The notes below the pieces were generated by a model. The model saw only the letters and a program-made list of their open reading frames with translations, did no database searches and was not told where the DNA came from. 64,000 bases of DNA from Anaeroglomus sp964630775 (GTDB lineage: Bacteria > Planctomycetota > Phycisphaerae > Sedimentisphaerales > Anaerohalosphaeraceae), in assembly GCA_964630775.1 (NCBI GenBank), contig CAZVYY010000022.1:1-64000 (forward strand). Reading direction: 5' to 3'. The position numbers and the translations under genes are program-made. Positions 25,280 through 34,724 of this stretch are shown here, piece after piece. Each line of letters opens with the position of its first letter. The first letter of the stretch is position 1.

Positions 25280-28200
25280 ATGAAATCATATCGCTTTTCT
25301 TTGCTGTTGTTGACAATCAGCATCGGGACAACCTTTGCCGCCGATCAGCAATCCACCCCAAAACCACAGCCCTTGTTCTCAGTCGGCGAGTTTGTCCGTA
25401 TCTACGACCCTTCTGTCGGCGAAAAAGAACCCTGGTACGTCAATGACCATTGTTTTATTCAGGGGGCCGACGGCAAATGGCACCTGTTCGGCATCACACG
25501 CCAGGAGCCGGCCCAACCCGCCGAAGAAGATAATTTTGCCCATGCTGTATCCCCGGAATTGTACAATCCGGACGGCTGGGTCAAGCAGCCCTTTGCACTG
25601 TCCACCGACTCGGCAGGCGGAGAAGCTCACCTTTGGGCTCCTTATGTTATCGAACACGACGGCCTGTACTATATGTACTATTGTGCCGGCGGCAGAACTT
25701 CACAGGAATACCAGCTCAAACTGGCCACGTCAAAAGATCTCTACACATGGCAGCGCCACCCGGCCAATCCTATGATGATTGACGGATTTGACGCCCGCGA
25801 CCCCTTCATCCTGCGCATCAAAGACAAATGGGTGATGTACTACACCGCCACCAGTGACCCCAAGGGCGGCAATCACGTCGTCTGTACCATCGAAAGTGAT
25901 GACCTCATTCACTGGGGCAATAAAAAAACCGTCTTCACTGATCCGGAAATCGGCACATGGGGCGGTCCGACCGAATCTCCCTTCGTGGTCCAGCGCGGCA
26001 GCTATTATTATCTGTCCATCGGACCCCGTGACGGATATCGCGGCACCTGCGTATATCGCAGTCAGGACCCCTTCCACTGGGCGATTGAGCAGGAAGTCGG
26101 ACGGATCAATTCCCACGCCGCAGAATTCATCCGCGACAAAGACGGCCGCTGGTTCGTCAGCCACTGCGGCTGGGGACAGGGCGGCGTATTTCTGGCTCCT
26201 CTGATTTGGACCGACGGTGTGGAAGACGATAATTCCGCTCCGCTGCCTTCCACTGACGCCAATGCGAAGCAGACCATACGTCTGCCGATGAGTGTCTATC
26301 GGGATAAAATGATCGCGGGCTGGCTGGGGCAAATTGCCGGTGTCGCCTGGGGTGCCCCGGTTGAGTTCAAGTTTCTGGCCCAAATTATGCCCGAAAATGA
26401 AATACCCCAATGGAAAACCGAAATGATCAATAATGCTTTCGGGCAGGATGATCTGTATGTCGAGATGACCTTCCTGAAATCACTTCAGGATTATGGCCTC
26501 GACGTCACCCCACACCAGGCGGGCCTTGACTTTGCCAACAGCCTTTATCCGCTCTGGCATGCCAACGAAGCGGGCCGAAACAATCTCCGCAAAGGTATCG
26601 CCCCGCCGGACTCCGGCCATCCGAAGTTCAATGCCCATGCCGATGATATTGATTATCAGATCGAAGCCGATTTTGCAGGCCTCATCAGTCCCGCCCTGCC
26701 CAATCAGGCCGTCGATCTGGGCAACACTTTCGGTCGCATCATGAACTACGGCGACGGCCTTTACGGCGGCCAGTATGTCGCGGCCATGTACAGCATTGCC
26801 TTTACCGAATCCGACCCGGAACGCATCGTCACCGAAGCACTCAAATATATCCCCGCACAGAGCCAATACGCAGAGGCGATCCGCGATGTCCTTGCCTGGC
26901 ACAGACAATACCCTGATGACTGGACCAAAACATGGAATTTAATCCATGAAAAATACCAGCTTAATCCAAAATATCGCCTTTTTAGCTGCGACAAAGGCAA
27001 ATTCAACATTGACGCTAAAATCAATGGCGCCTATATCGTTGTGGGTCTTCTGTATGGCCAGAAGAATATCGAAAAGACCATCGCAATATCCATGCAGTGC
27101 GGCCAGGACTCCGATTGCAACCCCTCCAATGCTGCGGGTATCCTGTTTACGACCATTGGTCTGGATAAATTACCCGCCGCCTACAAAGCCTTTGACAAAA
27201 CGCAAAAATTCATCCACACCCCGTACAATCTGCCCGACCTCTTTGATGTCTGCCAGAACCTTGCACGACAGGCCGTCCAGCGTAACGGGGGCTCCATCGA
27301 AAAAGACAGCAATGGCAATGAAATCCTGATTATTCCCCCTCTGCCTCCACGACCCAATCGCCTTGAGCAATGCTTTGCCCCGGGCCCGATTGCAAACACA
27401 TGTTATACCTCGCAGGAAGTGGACAAGATGCCCCAGGGGATTCAAATCTCCGGCGGCCCCGCAGCCGAGGGCTGGACGATCCGTAAATGCGGATCGGATA
27501 TGTCCCCTGGCTATTATGAAACCTTGGACGGCCGCACGAGCATTCTGGTCACTCACCCCCTTGATTCCAGCACCGGCTGCTCACTGACCAAAGAAGTGGA
27601 AATCCCCAAAGACGGCACGACCGCCCTGCAATTGACCGTTGGGCGGCACCCCAACGGCGACTGGATTCTGCTGGTAAATGCCGATGACAAAACCCTTCTC
27701 AAAAAAGATATCAACGCCGACAGCGCCCCCGACAGATATACCAATATCAACGTGGACTTGTCCGCTTTCGCCGGCCGAAAAATCAAGCTCGAATTAGTCA
27801 ACCAGCCCAACAACTGGGCATGGGAAGCCGCCTACTGGGACCGTATCGACATCATCACGACACCAGCACCTCAACCTGCCGCCCCGGCCCAATCCAACTC
27901 CGCCGAGTCTGTCTTCACCACATTCGTCAAGGTTCAGGGCGACCAGCTCATCGATGAAAACGGCCCCCTTCGCTTTATCTCCTTCAATATCCCCAACCTG
28001 CATTATATCGAAGACCAGATGGCATTTTCGCAAACCAACGCATGGAGCCTTCCGGATGAATTTGAAATTGCCGATGCCCTTGAAGCCGTCCGCCAGATGG
28101 GCGGTCAGGTCGTGCGAACTTATACACTCTCGATTCGCAGCGAATCTGACAAGCCCGACATCCCGCGCCACATCCTCGGCCCCGGCCAGTTCAATGAAGA

Positions 28201-30724
28201 TGCCTTTAAGACACTGGACAGAGTCCTGGCCATCGCCAATCAGAAAGGCATCCGCATCATCTTCCCCTTTATCGATAATTGGAAATGGTGGGGAGGTGTT
28301 CCGGCCATGGCCGCTTTTCGCGGTAAACAAGCTATAGACTTCTGGACTGACCCGCAATTATTTGAAGATTACAAGCAAATCGTCAGTTATGTTATCAATC
28401 GTACGAATACCATCACCGGTATAAAATACAAAGACGACAAAGCCATTCTCGCCTGGGAAACCGGCAACGAACTGGAAAGCCCCGCCGACTGGACATCCAG
28501 AGCCGCCAGATTTATTAAAAGCATTGACAGCAATCATCTCGTTCTCGACGGCTTTCATACCACCGTCCTGCGGGACAGTTCCATAACAGATGCCAATATC
28601 GATCTGGTCACCACGCATCACTATGATAAAGACCCGAAGCAGACGATCACCCAGATCGCCGACAGTGTCCGGAAAAGCAAAGGCAAAAAGCCCTATTTCG
28701 TCGGCGAGTTCGGTTTTATCCCCACGGCAGATGTTAAAGCTGTTCTCGATGCAGTGTTACAGCATAATATCACGGGAGCCCTGCTCTGGTCCCTGCGTTT
28801 TCGCAGCAATGCCGGCGGGTTTTACTGGCACAGCGAGCCGTATGGCGGGGATTTATTCAAGGCCTACCACTGGCCGGGCTTTGCCTCAGGCAGTGATTAC
28901 GATGAAACCGCCGCCCTGTCCATGATGCGTCATGCGGCTTACCAGATTCGCGGACTGCCCATCCCGCCGCTGGATATCCCTGCCGCCCCCCGCCTTCTCG
29001 ATTTTACGGATAATTCCCGGATTTCCTGGCAAGGCAGTGCCGGCGCAACCGGCTATATCGTTGAACGTTCCGAAACTGCCGCCGGCCCATGGTCTGTTAT
29101 CGGACGGGATATTTGCGATGCAGCGGTCCAGTACAGGCCGCTCTTTGCCGACCCCGGATCCCAACTTGGCAAAAGCTATTATTACCGCGTCAAGGCACAG
29201 AATTCTGCAGGCATCTCCGACCCCTCTAATGTCGTCGGCCCCGTTTATGCCGTCCACCATGCCCTTATCGACGAAATGGCGGACATGACGCAAATTCATA
29301 GTCATAAAGGCTCTTTGAGCCTTGAAGCCAAACAGGCCCGTCAATTCAAGGAAGACGCCCACCGTCTCAAAGGGCAACAGGGATCGTCAATCGTTTACAA
29401 GACCGACGAAGCCATTTGCTCTTTTATGCTGTATGCGTTCTTCGAAAGCACTGTCAGTGATTTCAAAATCTCTGCCTCTGACAATGGCAGAAATTACACC
29501 GAACTGCCGGTCGAAATCCAGAATTACTTTGGCGATAAAGACAGCTACGGCTATTGGGTGCCCGTCCTGTATCAGGGCGCTGTCTCCCCACAGCAAAACT
29601 TGAAATACCTCAAAATCGAATATACCTGCCCCGCCCAGCTATCCCGAGTAGAAATCCAATTCGGCACAGCAAAGACCGCCTACAGCCACACATCCAATCC
29701 AGCCGGATTCGTCAAAGGCTTTAGCTGGGGCTGGTCGGGCACACGGGGCCAATACACCGGTGACGCCCCCGCCGACTCCATGAAAAAGCTTGCCGCCACC
29801 GGCGCCGACTGGGTTTGCATCTCTTTCAGCACCGAGATGGAAACCTTTGACATGCCGTTCTTTTTCTTTTCGCAGGCCAATGACCGCATGGTTACCGACG
29901 ATGAAGTCCGCCGGGCTATCCAGCTTGCCCGTGATAACCATCTCAAGGTCATCCTGAAACCCGTCATCAACGTCCGCGACACGACCTGGCGGGCCTGGAT
30001 CAAATTCAATAACCCCGACGGCACCCTCGATATGGCCCGCTGGGATGTGTGGTGGTCGGACTTTCGACAGTTTCTGCTGCATTACGCCCAAATCGCCGAA
30101 CAAACCGGCTGCGAAATGTTCTGTCTGGGCTGCGAGATGGAATCCACGGAGCCGTTTGAAATTCGCTGGCGTTCCCTGATTTCTGAAATCCGCCAGGTGT
30201 ACGGCGGTCCGCTGACCTATAACGCCAACCACGGTCGGGAAGAAGCAATTCCCTGGTTCGACGCCGTGGATATCATCAGCCTCAGTGCCTATTTCCCCGT
30301 CGGCACCGATGATGTTGAGGCAGCCCTGGCCGACGACCTTTCCAAAGTTCCACCCTCGGATACCTCGCTGCCGGCCCTGCTGAAACGATGGAAGCCCATT
30401 CGAGACCGGCTTGGGAAATTGAGCAAACAATTCAACCGTCCTATCCTCTTTGTTGAATTGGGTGTCTGCAATGGCAAAGGCTGTGCCGCCGCCCCATGGA
30501 CGCATCAGGACCCCAACATGGTCTATGACGCCGACGAACAGGCCCGCTACTATCAGGCAGCCATCGAAACCTTCTGGAACGAGCCCTGGTTTGCCGGTTT
30601 TGCATGGTGGGAATGGCCCGCACATTTATACAGTCCTGAAAAGGCCAAAACCGACATTGGATTCTGCATCTACGGCAAGCCCGCCGAAGCTATCGTCCGC
30701 AAATGGTACTCACGTCATAGATGA
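25280..30724 (+). CDS. 1814-residue fusion: GH43-like, ADP-ribosylglycohydrolase-like, GH5-like, Fn3, discoidin-like, GH113-like
   Basis: One uninterrupted frame with at least four catalytic modules behind a signal peptide (1-20). Residues about 25-325 form a GH43-type five-bladed propeller (NDHCF, DARDPF and PTESPFV hold the expected Asp, Asp and Glu). About 330-690 is an ADP-ribosylglycohydrolase fold (GWLGQIAGVAWGAPVE, CGQDSDCNPSNAAG). After a beta-sandwich comes a GH5-like barrel (about 877-1225) with acid/base Glu1064 (TGNE) and nucleophile Glu1143 (GEFGF), resembling beta-mannanases. An Fn3 domain (about 1233-1320) and a discoidin-like domain (about 1325-1465) lead to a GH113-like barrel (1472-1814) with Glu1619 (GCEM) and Glu1726 (FVELG). 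It follows the GH172 genes by 12 bases. The fusion is seen directly; module specificities follow from family membership. Confidence 0.82.
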   Translation: MKSYRFSLLLLTISIGTTFAADQQSTPKPQPLFSVGEFVRIYDPSVGEKEPWYVNDHCFIQGADGKWHLFGITRQEPAQPAEEDNFAHAVSPELYNPDGWVKQPFALSTDSAGGEAHLWAPYVIEHDGLYYMYYCAGGRTSQEYQLKLATSKDLYTWQRHPANPMMIDGFDARDPFILRIKDKWVMYYTATSDPKGGNHVVCTIESDDLIHWGNKKTVFTDPEIGTWGGPTESPFVVQRGSYYYLSIGPRDGYRGTCVYRSQDPFHWAIEQEVGRINSHAAEFIRDKDGRWFVSHCGWGQGGVFLAPLIWTDGVEDDNSAPLPSTDANAKQTIRLPMSVYRDKMIAGWLGQIAGVAWGAPVEFKFLAQIMPENEIPQWKTEMINNAFGQDDLYVEMTFLKSLQDYGLDVTPHQAGLDFANSLYPLWHANEAGRNNLRKGIAPPDSGHPKFNAHADDIDYQIEADFAGLISPALPNQAVDLGNTFGRIMNYGDGLYGGQYVAAMYSIAFTESDPERIVTEALKYIPAQSQYAEAIRDVLAWHRQYPDDWTKTWNLIHEKYQLNPKYRLFSCDKGKFNIDAKINGAYIVVGLLYGQKNIEKTIAISMQCGQDSDCNPSNAAGILFTTIGLDKLPAAYKAFDKTQKFIHTPYNLPDLFDVCQNLARQAVQRNGGSIEKDSNGNEILIIPPLPPRPNRLEQCFAPGPIANTCYTSQEVDKMPQGIQISGGPAAEGWTIRKCGSDMSPGYYETLDGRTSILVTHPLDSSTGCSLTKEVEIPKDGTTALQLTVGRHPNGDWILLVNADDKTLLKKDINADSAPDRYTNINVDLSAFAGRKIKLELVNQPNNWAWEAAYWDRIDIITTPAPQPAAPAQSNSAESVFTTFVKVQGDQLIDENGPLRFISFNIPNLHYIEDQMAFSQTNAWSLPDEFEIADALEAVRQMGGQVVRTYTLSIRSESDKPDIPRHILGPGQFNEDAFKTLDRVLAIANQKGIRIIFPFIDNWKWWGGVPAMAAFRGKQAIDFWTDPQLFEDYKQIVSYVINRTNTITGIKYKDDKAILAWETGNELESPADWTSRAARFIKSIDSNHLVLDGFHTTVLRDSSITDANIDLVTTHHYDKDPKQTITQIADSVRKSKGKKPYFVGEFGFIPTADVKAVLDAVLQHNITGALLWSLRFRSNAGGFYWHSEPYGGDLFKAYHWPGFASGSDYDETAALSMMRHAAYQIRGLPIPPLDIPAAPRLLDFTDNSRISWQGSAGATGYIVERSETAAGPWSVIGRDICDAAVQYRPLFADPGSQLGKSYYYRVKAQNSAGISDPSNVVGPVYAVHHALIDEMADMTQIHSHKGSLSLEAKQARQFKEDAHRLKGQQGSSIVYKTDEAICSFMLYAFFESTVSDFKISASDNGRNYTELPVEIQNYFGDKDSYGYWVPVLYQGAVSPQQNLKYLKIEYTCPAQLSRVEIQFGTAKTAYSHTSNPAGFVKGFSWGWSGTRGQYTGDAPADSMKKLAATGADWVCISFSTEMETFDMPFFFFSQANDRMVTDDEVRRAIQLARDNHLKVILKPVINVRDTTWRAWIKFNNPDGTLDMARWDVWWSDFRQFLLHYAQIAEQTGCEMFCLGCEMESTEPFEIRWRSLISEIRQVYGGPLTYNANHGREEAIPWFDAVDIISLSAYFPVGTDDVEAALADDLSKVPPSDTSLPALLKRWKPIRDRLGKLSKQFNRPILFVELGVCNGKGCAAAPWTHQDPNMVYDADEQARYYQAAIETFWNEPWFAGFAWWEWPAHLYSPEKAKTDIGFCIYGKPAEAIVRKWYSRHR

Positions 30725-30753
30725 GTTCCCGACTCTGCATCATCGTCTTGCTC

Positions 30754-32715
30754 TCAGGGTTTGGGCGGATAGAGTTCCAGTTCACTAATCTGTGCTGCAT
30801 TCGGATAGGCCGGATTGGCTGAGCTGTGAATAATCAGACGTACAGTGTCGGTTTGAATCGGTTCGAAGGTCGCTCGGTACACCCGGTTATCTTCGTAATT
30901 GCTGACAGAAAACAAGGTTTTGGCAGTGCCGTCGGCCAATTGGGCCTGTGCTTCAAAGCGGGTGGGATATCCCTGCGGGTCGGCAAAACGAATAATCATA
31001 CGACCGATGGATTTTGGCTCAGACAGCTTGACTTCGACCCAATGTGGATGCGGAGTATCCAGAGACGAATGCCAGCGATTGGAAAAATCCTCGGCGGTAG
31101 CAATAATTCCATCAATGGCTCTGGGGGTGCAGCCGGGTTCGCGGTCCAGTTCGCCATCGGAACGCACTGTGGCACCATTTGCGGCCAGAGCCAGATCACC
31201 CGGCCCCGGGGTGTCTTTGCACACCAGCGTCAGGGGAATACGAATTGCCCGCTGGTCAACATTTAATACCAGCATCATCCGATTATAACCCGGTTCAGGC
31301 TCAGCAGATAAGAAATCCAGAATGATTTTCGTCGAACTGCCTGCTGGTTTGAGTGTGATTGCCTTTTCGGGCAGATTGTCAACCTTCCAGCCGGTCGGCA
31401 ATCCTTCCAGGCTAAGGTCAACGGTTTGCGATGTATCCATCACAGAGTCCAGGGTAATTTGAACCTGACGCGGCCGGTTGGCCTCAATATACGGCTCTTT
31501 TTGATAATCGATGACCACACGTACAGATGGATCTGTCCAGATAACCTGCCATGGGGATAATTCCCACAAATTCCGGGCTGCCTGGGTATCAACCAGCTTT
31601 AATTGATCGACCCGGCTCAGATTGGCGGGACCCGCGGTCAGGCCTACCGGCAGCTTAAGGACAGTCATCACTTTGCGTGCCATGGCTACGGTACGATCGG
31701 TTAGAATATTCAAATCGGAAGGCGCCTCAAAACCATCGATAGCACAGGTTTTGATGGCAAGGCCAATCGGATCTTTCCAGCGGGCAGGAATCCCTTTGCT
31801 GCCGCCAATAATGCCCAGAATCGAACCGAGTGTTGCGCCGGTGCAATCGGTGTCGTCGCCGCAATTGACCGCCAGGCAGATGCTCCTGCCGAAATCGCCT
31901 TCCCCATAAAGCCAGCCTAAAACAACATAACCGATATTGCGGGGTGCCTGAAACCATCCGGTCGGTTCGGTAGCTTTGTTCACCTCTTCACGGGCAGTCC
32001 TCCAGCCTTTTTGGGCACGGTAAGCCTCCTGAGCTGCTTTGACGGCAAGAGCAACCTGGCAATCTTCTGGAATCATCGCCAGGCCAATAGCAATCAGCTT
32101 ATCCCGGTCGGATTCAACAAAAGCGGCACTTTCAATCGCTGCGACAAAGATAGCTGCCATAGTACCTTCGGCCTGACCATGGTCAACACAGGCATCCTCA
32201 CGTGCCATACGGGCTGCAAGGCCGGGACAGCCGGGTGCCAGACAGGCCCAGATTTCCGTCCGGATCCAGGCACCATTGCTGTGTTTCCAGCGTTCATTAT
32301 CGAAGGCGCCTGATACCGGCGGCAGGATTCCCTGTCTCATATTCCGCTTGCCGACACCATATTCATTCCAGTCAACCGGGATAAATTTGAGCCAGTATTC
32401 CCCCAGAATCCGTGCGTCCACCCGGCCATCGTGTTCTTCCAGGGCCTTGAGCCAAAGCAATTGCAGGTCCAGGTCATCGTTGGCAGCCGGTTCGCCGGGC
32501 TTCAAGTTGGTATAAAAGCTGATATCGCGGGCTTCCTGATTGCCCTCAAACGGCATACCCAATGTGCCGCCGATATTTTTGCCCAGCCAGCAGGCAAACA
32601 CGCGGTCGCGGAACTGGGCCTCATTGAACTGGACAATCGTATCCTGAGCAAATCCAGAACTTTGCCAAATCAACCCCAGCACGCCAGCCAACAGTAATCC
32701 TGTACGCGACATCAT
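30754..32715 (-). CDS. Secreted ADP-ribosylglycohydrolase-fold protein with C-terminal discoidin-like domain
   Basis: 653-residue exported protein. A signal peptide (about 1-24, SSGFA) is followed by an ADP-ribosylglycohydrolase (ARH/DraG) fold (about 30-370) with the metal-site motifs GKNIGGTLGMPFEG, NDDLDLQLLW (DDL where classical members have DDT) and NCGDDTDCTGATLG. A beta region (about 390-505) leads to an F5/8-type discoidin-like carbohydrate-binding domain (about 515-650). The signal peptide, the binding module and the GH172 neighbours argue for a glycoside substrate outside the cell rather than ADP-ribosylated protein. It converges on the fusion gene, which carries a related module. 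The start may be 32715 or the next ATG, three bases on. Confidence 0.8.
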   Translation of the reverse strand: MMSRTGLLLAGVLGLIWQSSGFAQDTIVQFNEAQFRDRVFACWLGKNIGGTLGMPFEGNQEARDISFYTNLKPGEPAANDDLDLQLLWLKALEEHDGRVDARILGEYWLKFIPVDWNEYGVGKRNMRQGILPPVSGAFDNERWKHSNGAWIRTEIWACLAPGCPGLAARMAREDACVDHGQAEGTMAAIFVAAIESAAFVESDRDKLIAIGLAMIPEDCQVALAVKAAQEAYRAQKGWRTAREEVNKATEPTGWFQAPRNIGYVVLGWLYGEGDFGRSICLAVNCGDDTDCTGATLGSILGIIGGSKGIPARWKDPIGLAIKTCAIDGFEAPSDLNILTDRTVAMARKVMTVLKLPVGLTAGPANLSRVDQLKLVDTQAARNLWELSPWQVIWTDPSVRVVIDYQKEPYIEANRPRQVQITLDSVMDTSQTVDLSLEGLPTGWKVDNLPEKAITLKPAGSSTKIILDFLSAEPEPGYNRMMLVLNVDQRAIRIPLTLVCKDTPGPGDLALAANGATVRSDGELDREPGCTPRAIDGIIATAEDFSNRWHSSLDTPHPHWVEVKLSEPKSIGRMIIRFADPQGYPTRFEAQAQLADGTAKTLFSVSNYEDNRVYRATFEPIQTDTVRLIIHSSANPAYPNAAQISELELYPPKP

Positions 32716-32861
32716 TGAACCCTTTCTTATTGTTAGTGATGGTTTTGAGCTGTTTTATAAACCGTCCTGAATCGCCGATGCCCGGATTTCCAGCGGGAGC
32801 CAAATCCCCTCAAAATCCTCGTCATCGACTGCATTTTCACATTTAAGAAAGATATGTTAAC

Positions 32862-32935
<74 letters not shown>

Positions 32936-32994
32936 TCTGTATGAAGTGTATAATTTCTGCTTCAATTTGCAAGCTTTTTGGATGGATTCTGCCG

Positions 32995-34206
32995 CTAAAT
33001 TGGATGAATATCCTGCAAAATACTCATTGCAACCCCTTTAATGAGCGATTCTTCGCCGCAGCGAGCCGCCATGATGCGAATATCCCGCCACGGTGAGTCG
33101 TAAACAAACCCGTTCATTGCCTGTCGTATGCTTTCGGCAAAGAAACCGGTACATTGACGACAAACATAACCCGCAAGAATAATCGTATCCGGATCAAACG
33201 TATTAATTGCTGCTGCTGCTGCACGATTTAAACGTTCTGCGACATAGTCGCGCACTTGCAGGGCATATTCATCTTGCTGCTCGATGGCCTTTCCCCACAA
33301 GTCCACAACGTCCTCCGGCATCTCAGAGGGTTGCTTGACCAGCCAATCCGACAGGATGGATTTGACGCCATTGTGGATATCTTTTCGTATTTTATCCGCA
33401 AGGATTGGCCCGGAAATTAAAGACTCCAGACACCCTTTATGTCCACAACCACATACGGGACCATCGGGGTCATAAATAATGTGACCAATTTCCCCGCACC
33501 GCCCCGTAGAGCCGGTCATCAGCTTGCCATCCATATAAATATTGGCACCGACACCATTGGCGACATTGATATACAAGATGTTGCGGGATTGTAGTTCGGG
33601 TTCCTGGGCAATTTCAGCCATCAGCCGGACGCGAGTTCCGTAGATTAATACCTTGTTTTTCAGCCGCAGTTCCAGCATCTCCTTTAAAGGAACCTGTTTC
33701 CAGCCAAGGGTGCTGGATAACTGGACAGTCCCCTGTGGAGAAACAGAACCACTCAATGTGATCCCAATCCCCAGGATTTTTTCCTGGTCTCCATTTAACT
33801 TCTTTACAATAGCCGGAAATTGCCGTTCAATCGTATCCAATACATAATCAACAGTGTGACTTGCCGCGAGCTGGAGTTTGCTTTTTATCAACAGACCTGC
33901 GGTAAAATCAAACAAACCAATATGGATATAGCTGGGATTGATTTCAATACCTGCGACATATCTCGCAGAAGGATTAATTTTCAGTAAAATGGGCTTGGGG
34001 CCGCGTTTGTCACTCTGTCCCTGTGTTTCAATCACAAGCCCCTTGTCACGCAGGCGTGATACAATACTGCTGGCCGTCGAACTGCCCAGAGCAATCATGC
34101 GACAAAGCTGGGTCTGCGATAATTCCCCATGCTCCCGCAGCAAAGACAGGATTAGTCGTTCATTTCGCTGGCCGGCCAGCCTGGAATCAATCGGAGTATT
34201 TTTCAT
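32995..34206 (-). CDS. ROK-family transcriptional regulator (NagC/XylR-like)
   Basis: 403-residue regulator with an N-terminal winged helix (about 12-75, LSQTQLCRMIALGSSTASSI) and a ROK sugar-kinase-like domain. The latter has the ROK zinc site CGCGHKGCLE (about 266-275) and sugar-binding GEIGHI. The ATP-binding DxGxT motif is not evident at the start of the domain (AGIEINPSYIHIGLFD), as expected for a repressor rather than a kinase. The -10 element overlaps a palindrome (34216-34253), which suggests autoregulation. The adjacent divergent hexuronate cluster is a plausible target. Confidence 0.87.
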   Translation of the reverse strand: MKNTPIDSRLAGQRNERLILSLLREHGELSQTQLCRMIALGSSTASSIVSRLRDKGLVIETQGQSDKRGPKPILLKINPSARYVAGIEINPSYIHIGLFDFTAGLLIKSKLQLAASHTVDYVLDTIERQFPAIVKKLNGDQEKILGIGITLSGSVSPQGTVQLSSTLGWKQVPLKEMLELRLKNKVLIYGTRVRLMAEIAQEPELQSRNILYINVANGVGANIYMDGKLMTGSTGRCGEIGHIIYDPDGPVCGCGHKGCLESLISGPILADKIRKDIHNGVKSILSDWLVKQPSEMPEDVVDLWGKAIEQQDEYALQVRDYVAERLNRAAAAAINTFDPDTIILAGYVCRQCTGFFAESIRQAMNGFVYDSPWRDIRIMAARCGEESLIKGVAMSILQDIHPI

Positions 34207-34215
34207 TATTCAAGA

Positions 34216-34269
34216 CCTGATTTAGATTATTTTAAAGATTAAAATATCTCAGGTCGTTGGATTTTTCAA
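34216..34269 (-). promoter_or_regulatory. Promoter and nested palindromic operator of the ROK gene
   Basis: On the minus strand, -35 TTGAAA (34269 to 34264) and -10 TATTTT (34246 to 34241) are 17 bases apart. The -10 lies within TATTTTAA-AGA-TTAAAATA (34228-34246), an 8-bp inverted repeat, flanked by CCTGA (34216-34220) and TCAGG (34249-34253). This is a typical autorepression layout. Confidence 0.6.
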
Positions 34270-34391
34270 GAAATTTATATCAAGTATTATAAATTCTACT
34301 ATATCTACATATATAATATTATCCATTAAAAAGGGCCCATCCTGAGACAGGCCTTTAATAACAAAAGTCTCGGTAAAACGATTCAGAAATG

Positions 34392-34650
34392 CTATAGCTT
34401 TCCCGAATGTTCCGTAGCCAGCGAGCAGATAAACTGCATAACGGGATTGGCATTTTTCTTGAGCAGAACCTTGCCCTGCTTGATCTTTTCGGTAACAAAT
34501 TCCCGTTTTTTTTTGGTCTTGCTGGCGATCAGTTCACTGACCAGCCCCGGCGCCATCGCAAGGAACAGTTCGTGCTCTTTCTGGATGTTGTCCAACTAGC
34601 TCTGCGTGAAAGCCTTGTCGCCATTCAGTATCTGAGTAAAAAGCTATCAG
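34392..34650 (-). pseudogene. Remnant of an unrecognised gene, broken by an in-frame TAG
   Basis: On the minus strand a frame ending at 34392 encodes a charged segment (LDNIQKEHELFLAMAPGLVS, then KTKKKREFV and a C-terminus EHSGKL). A TAG stands immediately before its first Leu codon (34596-34598), and the same frame continues upstream as ILNGDKAFTQS. A single C-to-T change of a Gln codon would explain the break. The upstream part runs into the repeat at 34636. I do not recognise the family. The open part (67 residues from a TTG) could instead be a small gene, but it has no ribosome site. Confidence 0.4.
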
Positions 34651-34724
34651 CCGCCAGCTTCCAGCAACAATATTATCACCGCGGCTGCGTAGGGTAACGT
34701 TACCCCGTGAGTACACGCGGCATG
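34636..34724 (+). repeat. Dispersed palindromic repeat, copy 1 (inverted relative to copy 2)
   Basis: An 89-base element of GCCGCCAGCTTCCAGCAACA, a variable stretch, GCGGCTGCG, the perfect palindrome GGGTAACGTTACCC (34692-34705) and a CGCGGCAT end. The reverse complement of 37107-37194 matches it at about 88 percent of positions by eye. The two copies face each other around the SDR and LarA-like genes. Confidence 0.85.

Noticed and set aside
29639..30625. 328-codon open frame antisense to the fusion gene
   Set aside because: The opposite strand carries clear GH113-like motifs; the antisense product has no recognisable family.
30754..32715. ADP-ribosylation toxin/antidote or DraG-type nitrogenase control
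   Set aside because: The protein is exported, carries a discoidin-like domain and has no ADP-ribosyltransferase or nif gene nearby.
34534..34716. 60-codon frame overlapping repeat copy 1
   Set aside because: It runs through the palindromic repeat and out of frame with the more protein-like remnant; judged accidental.
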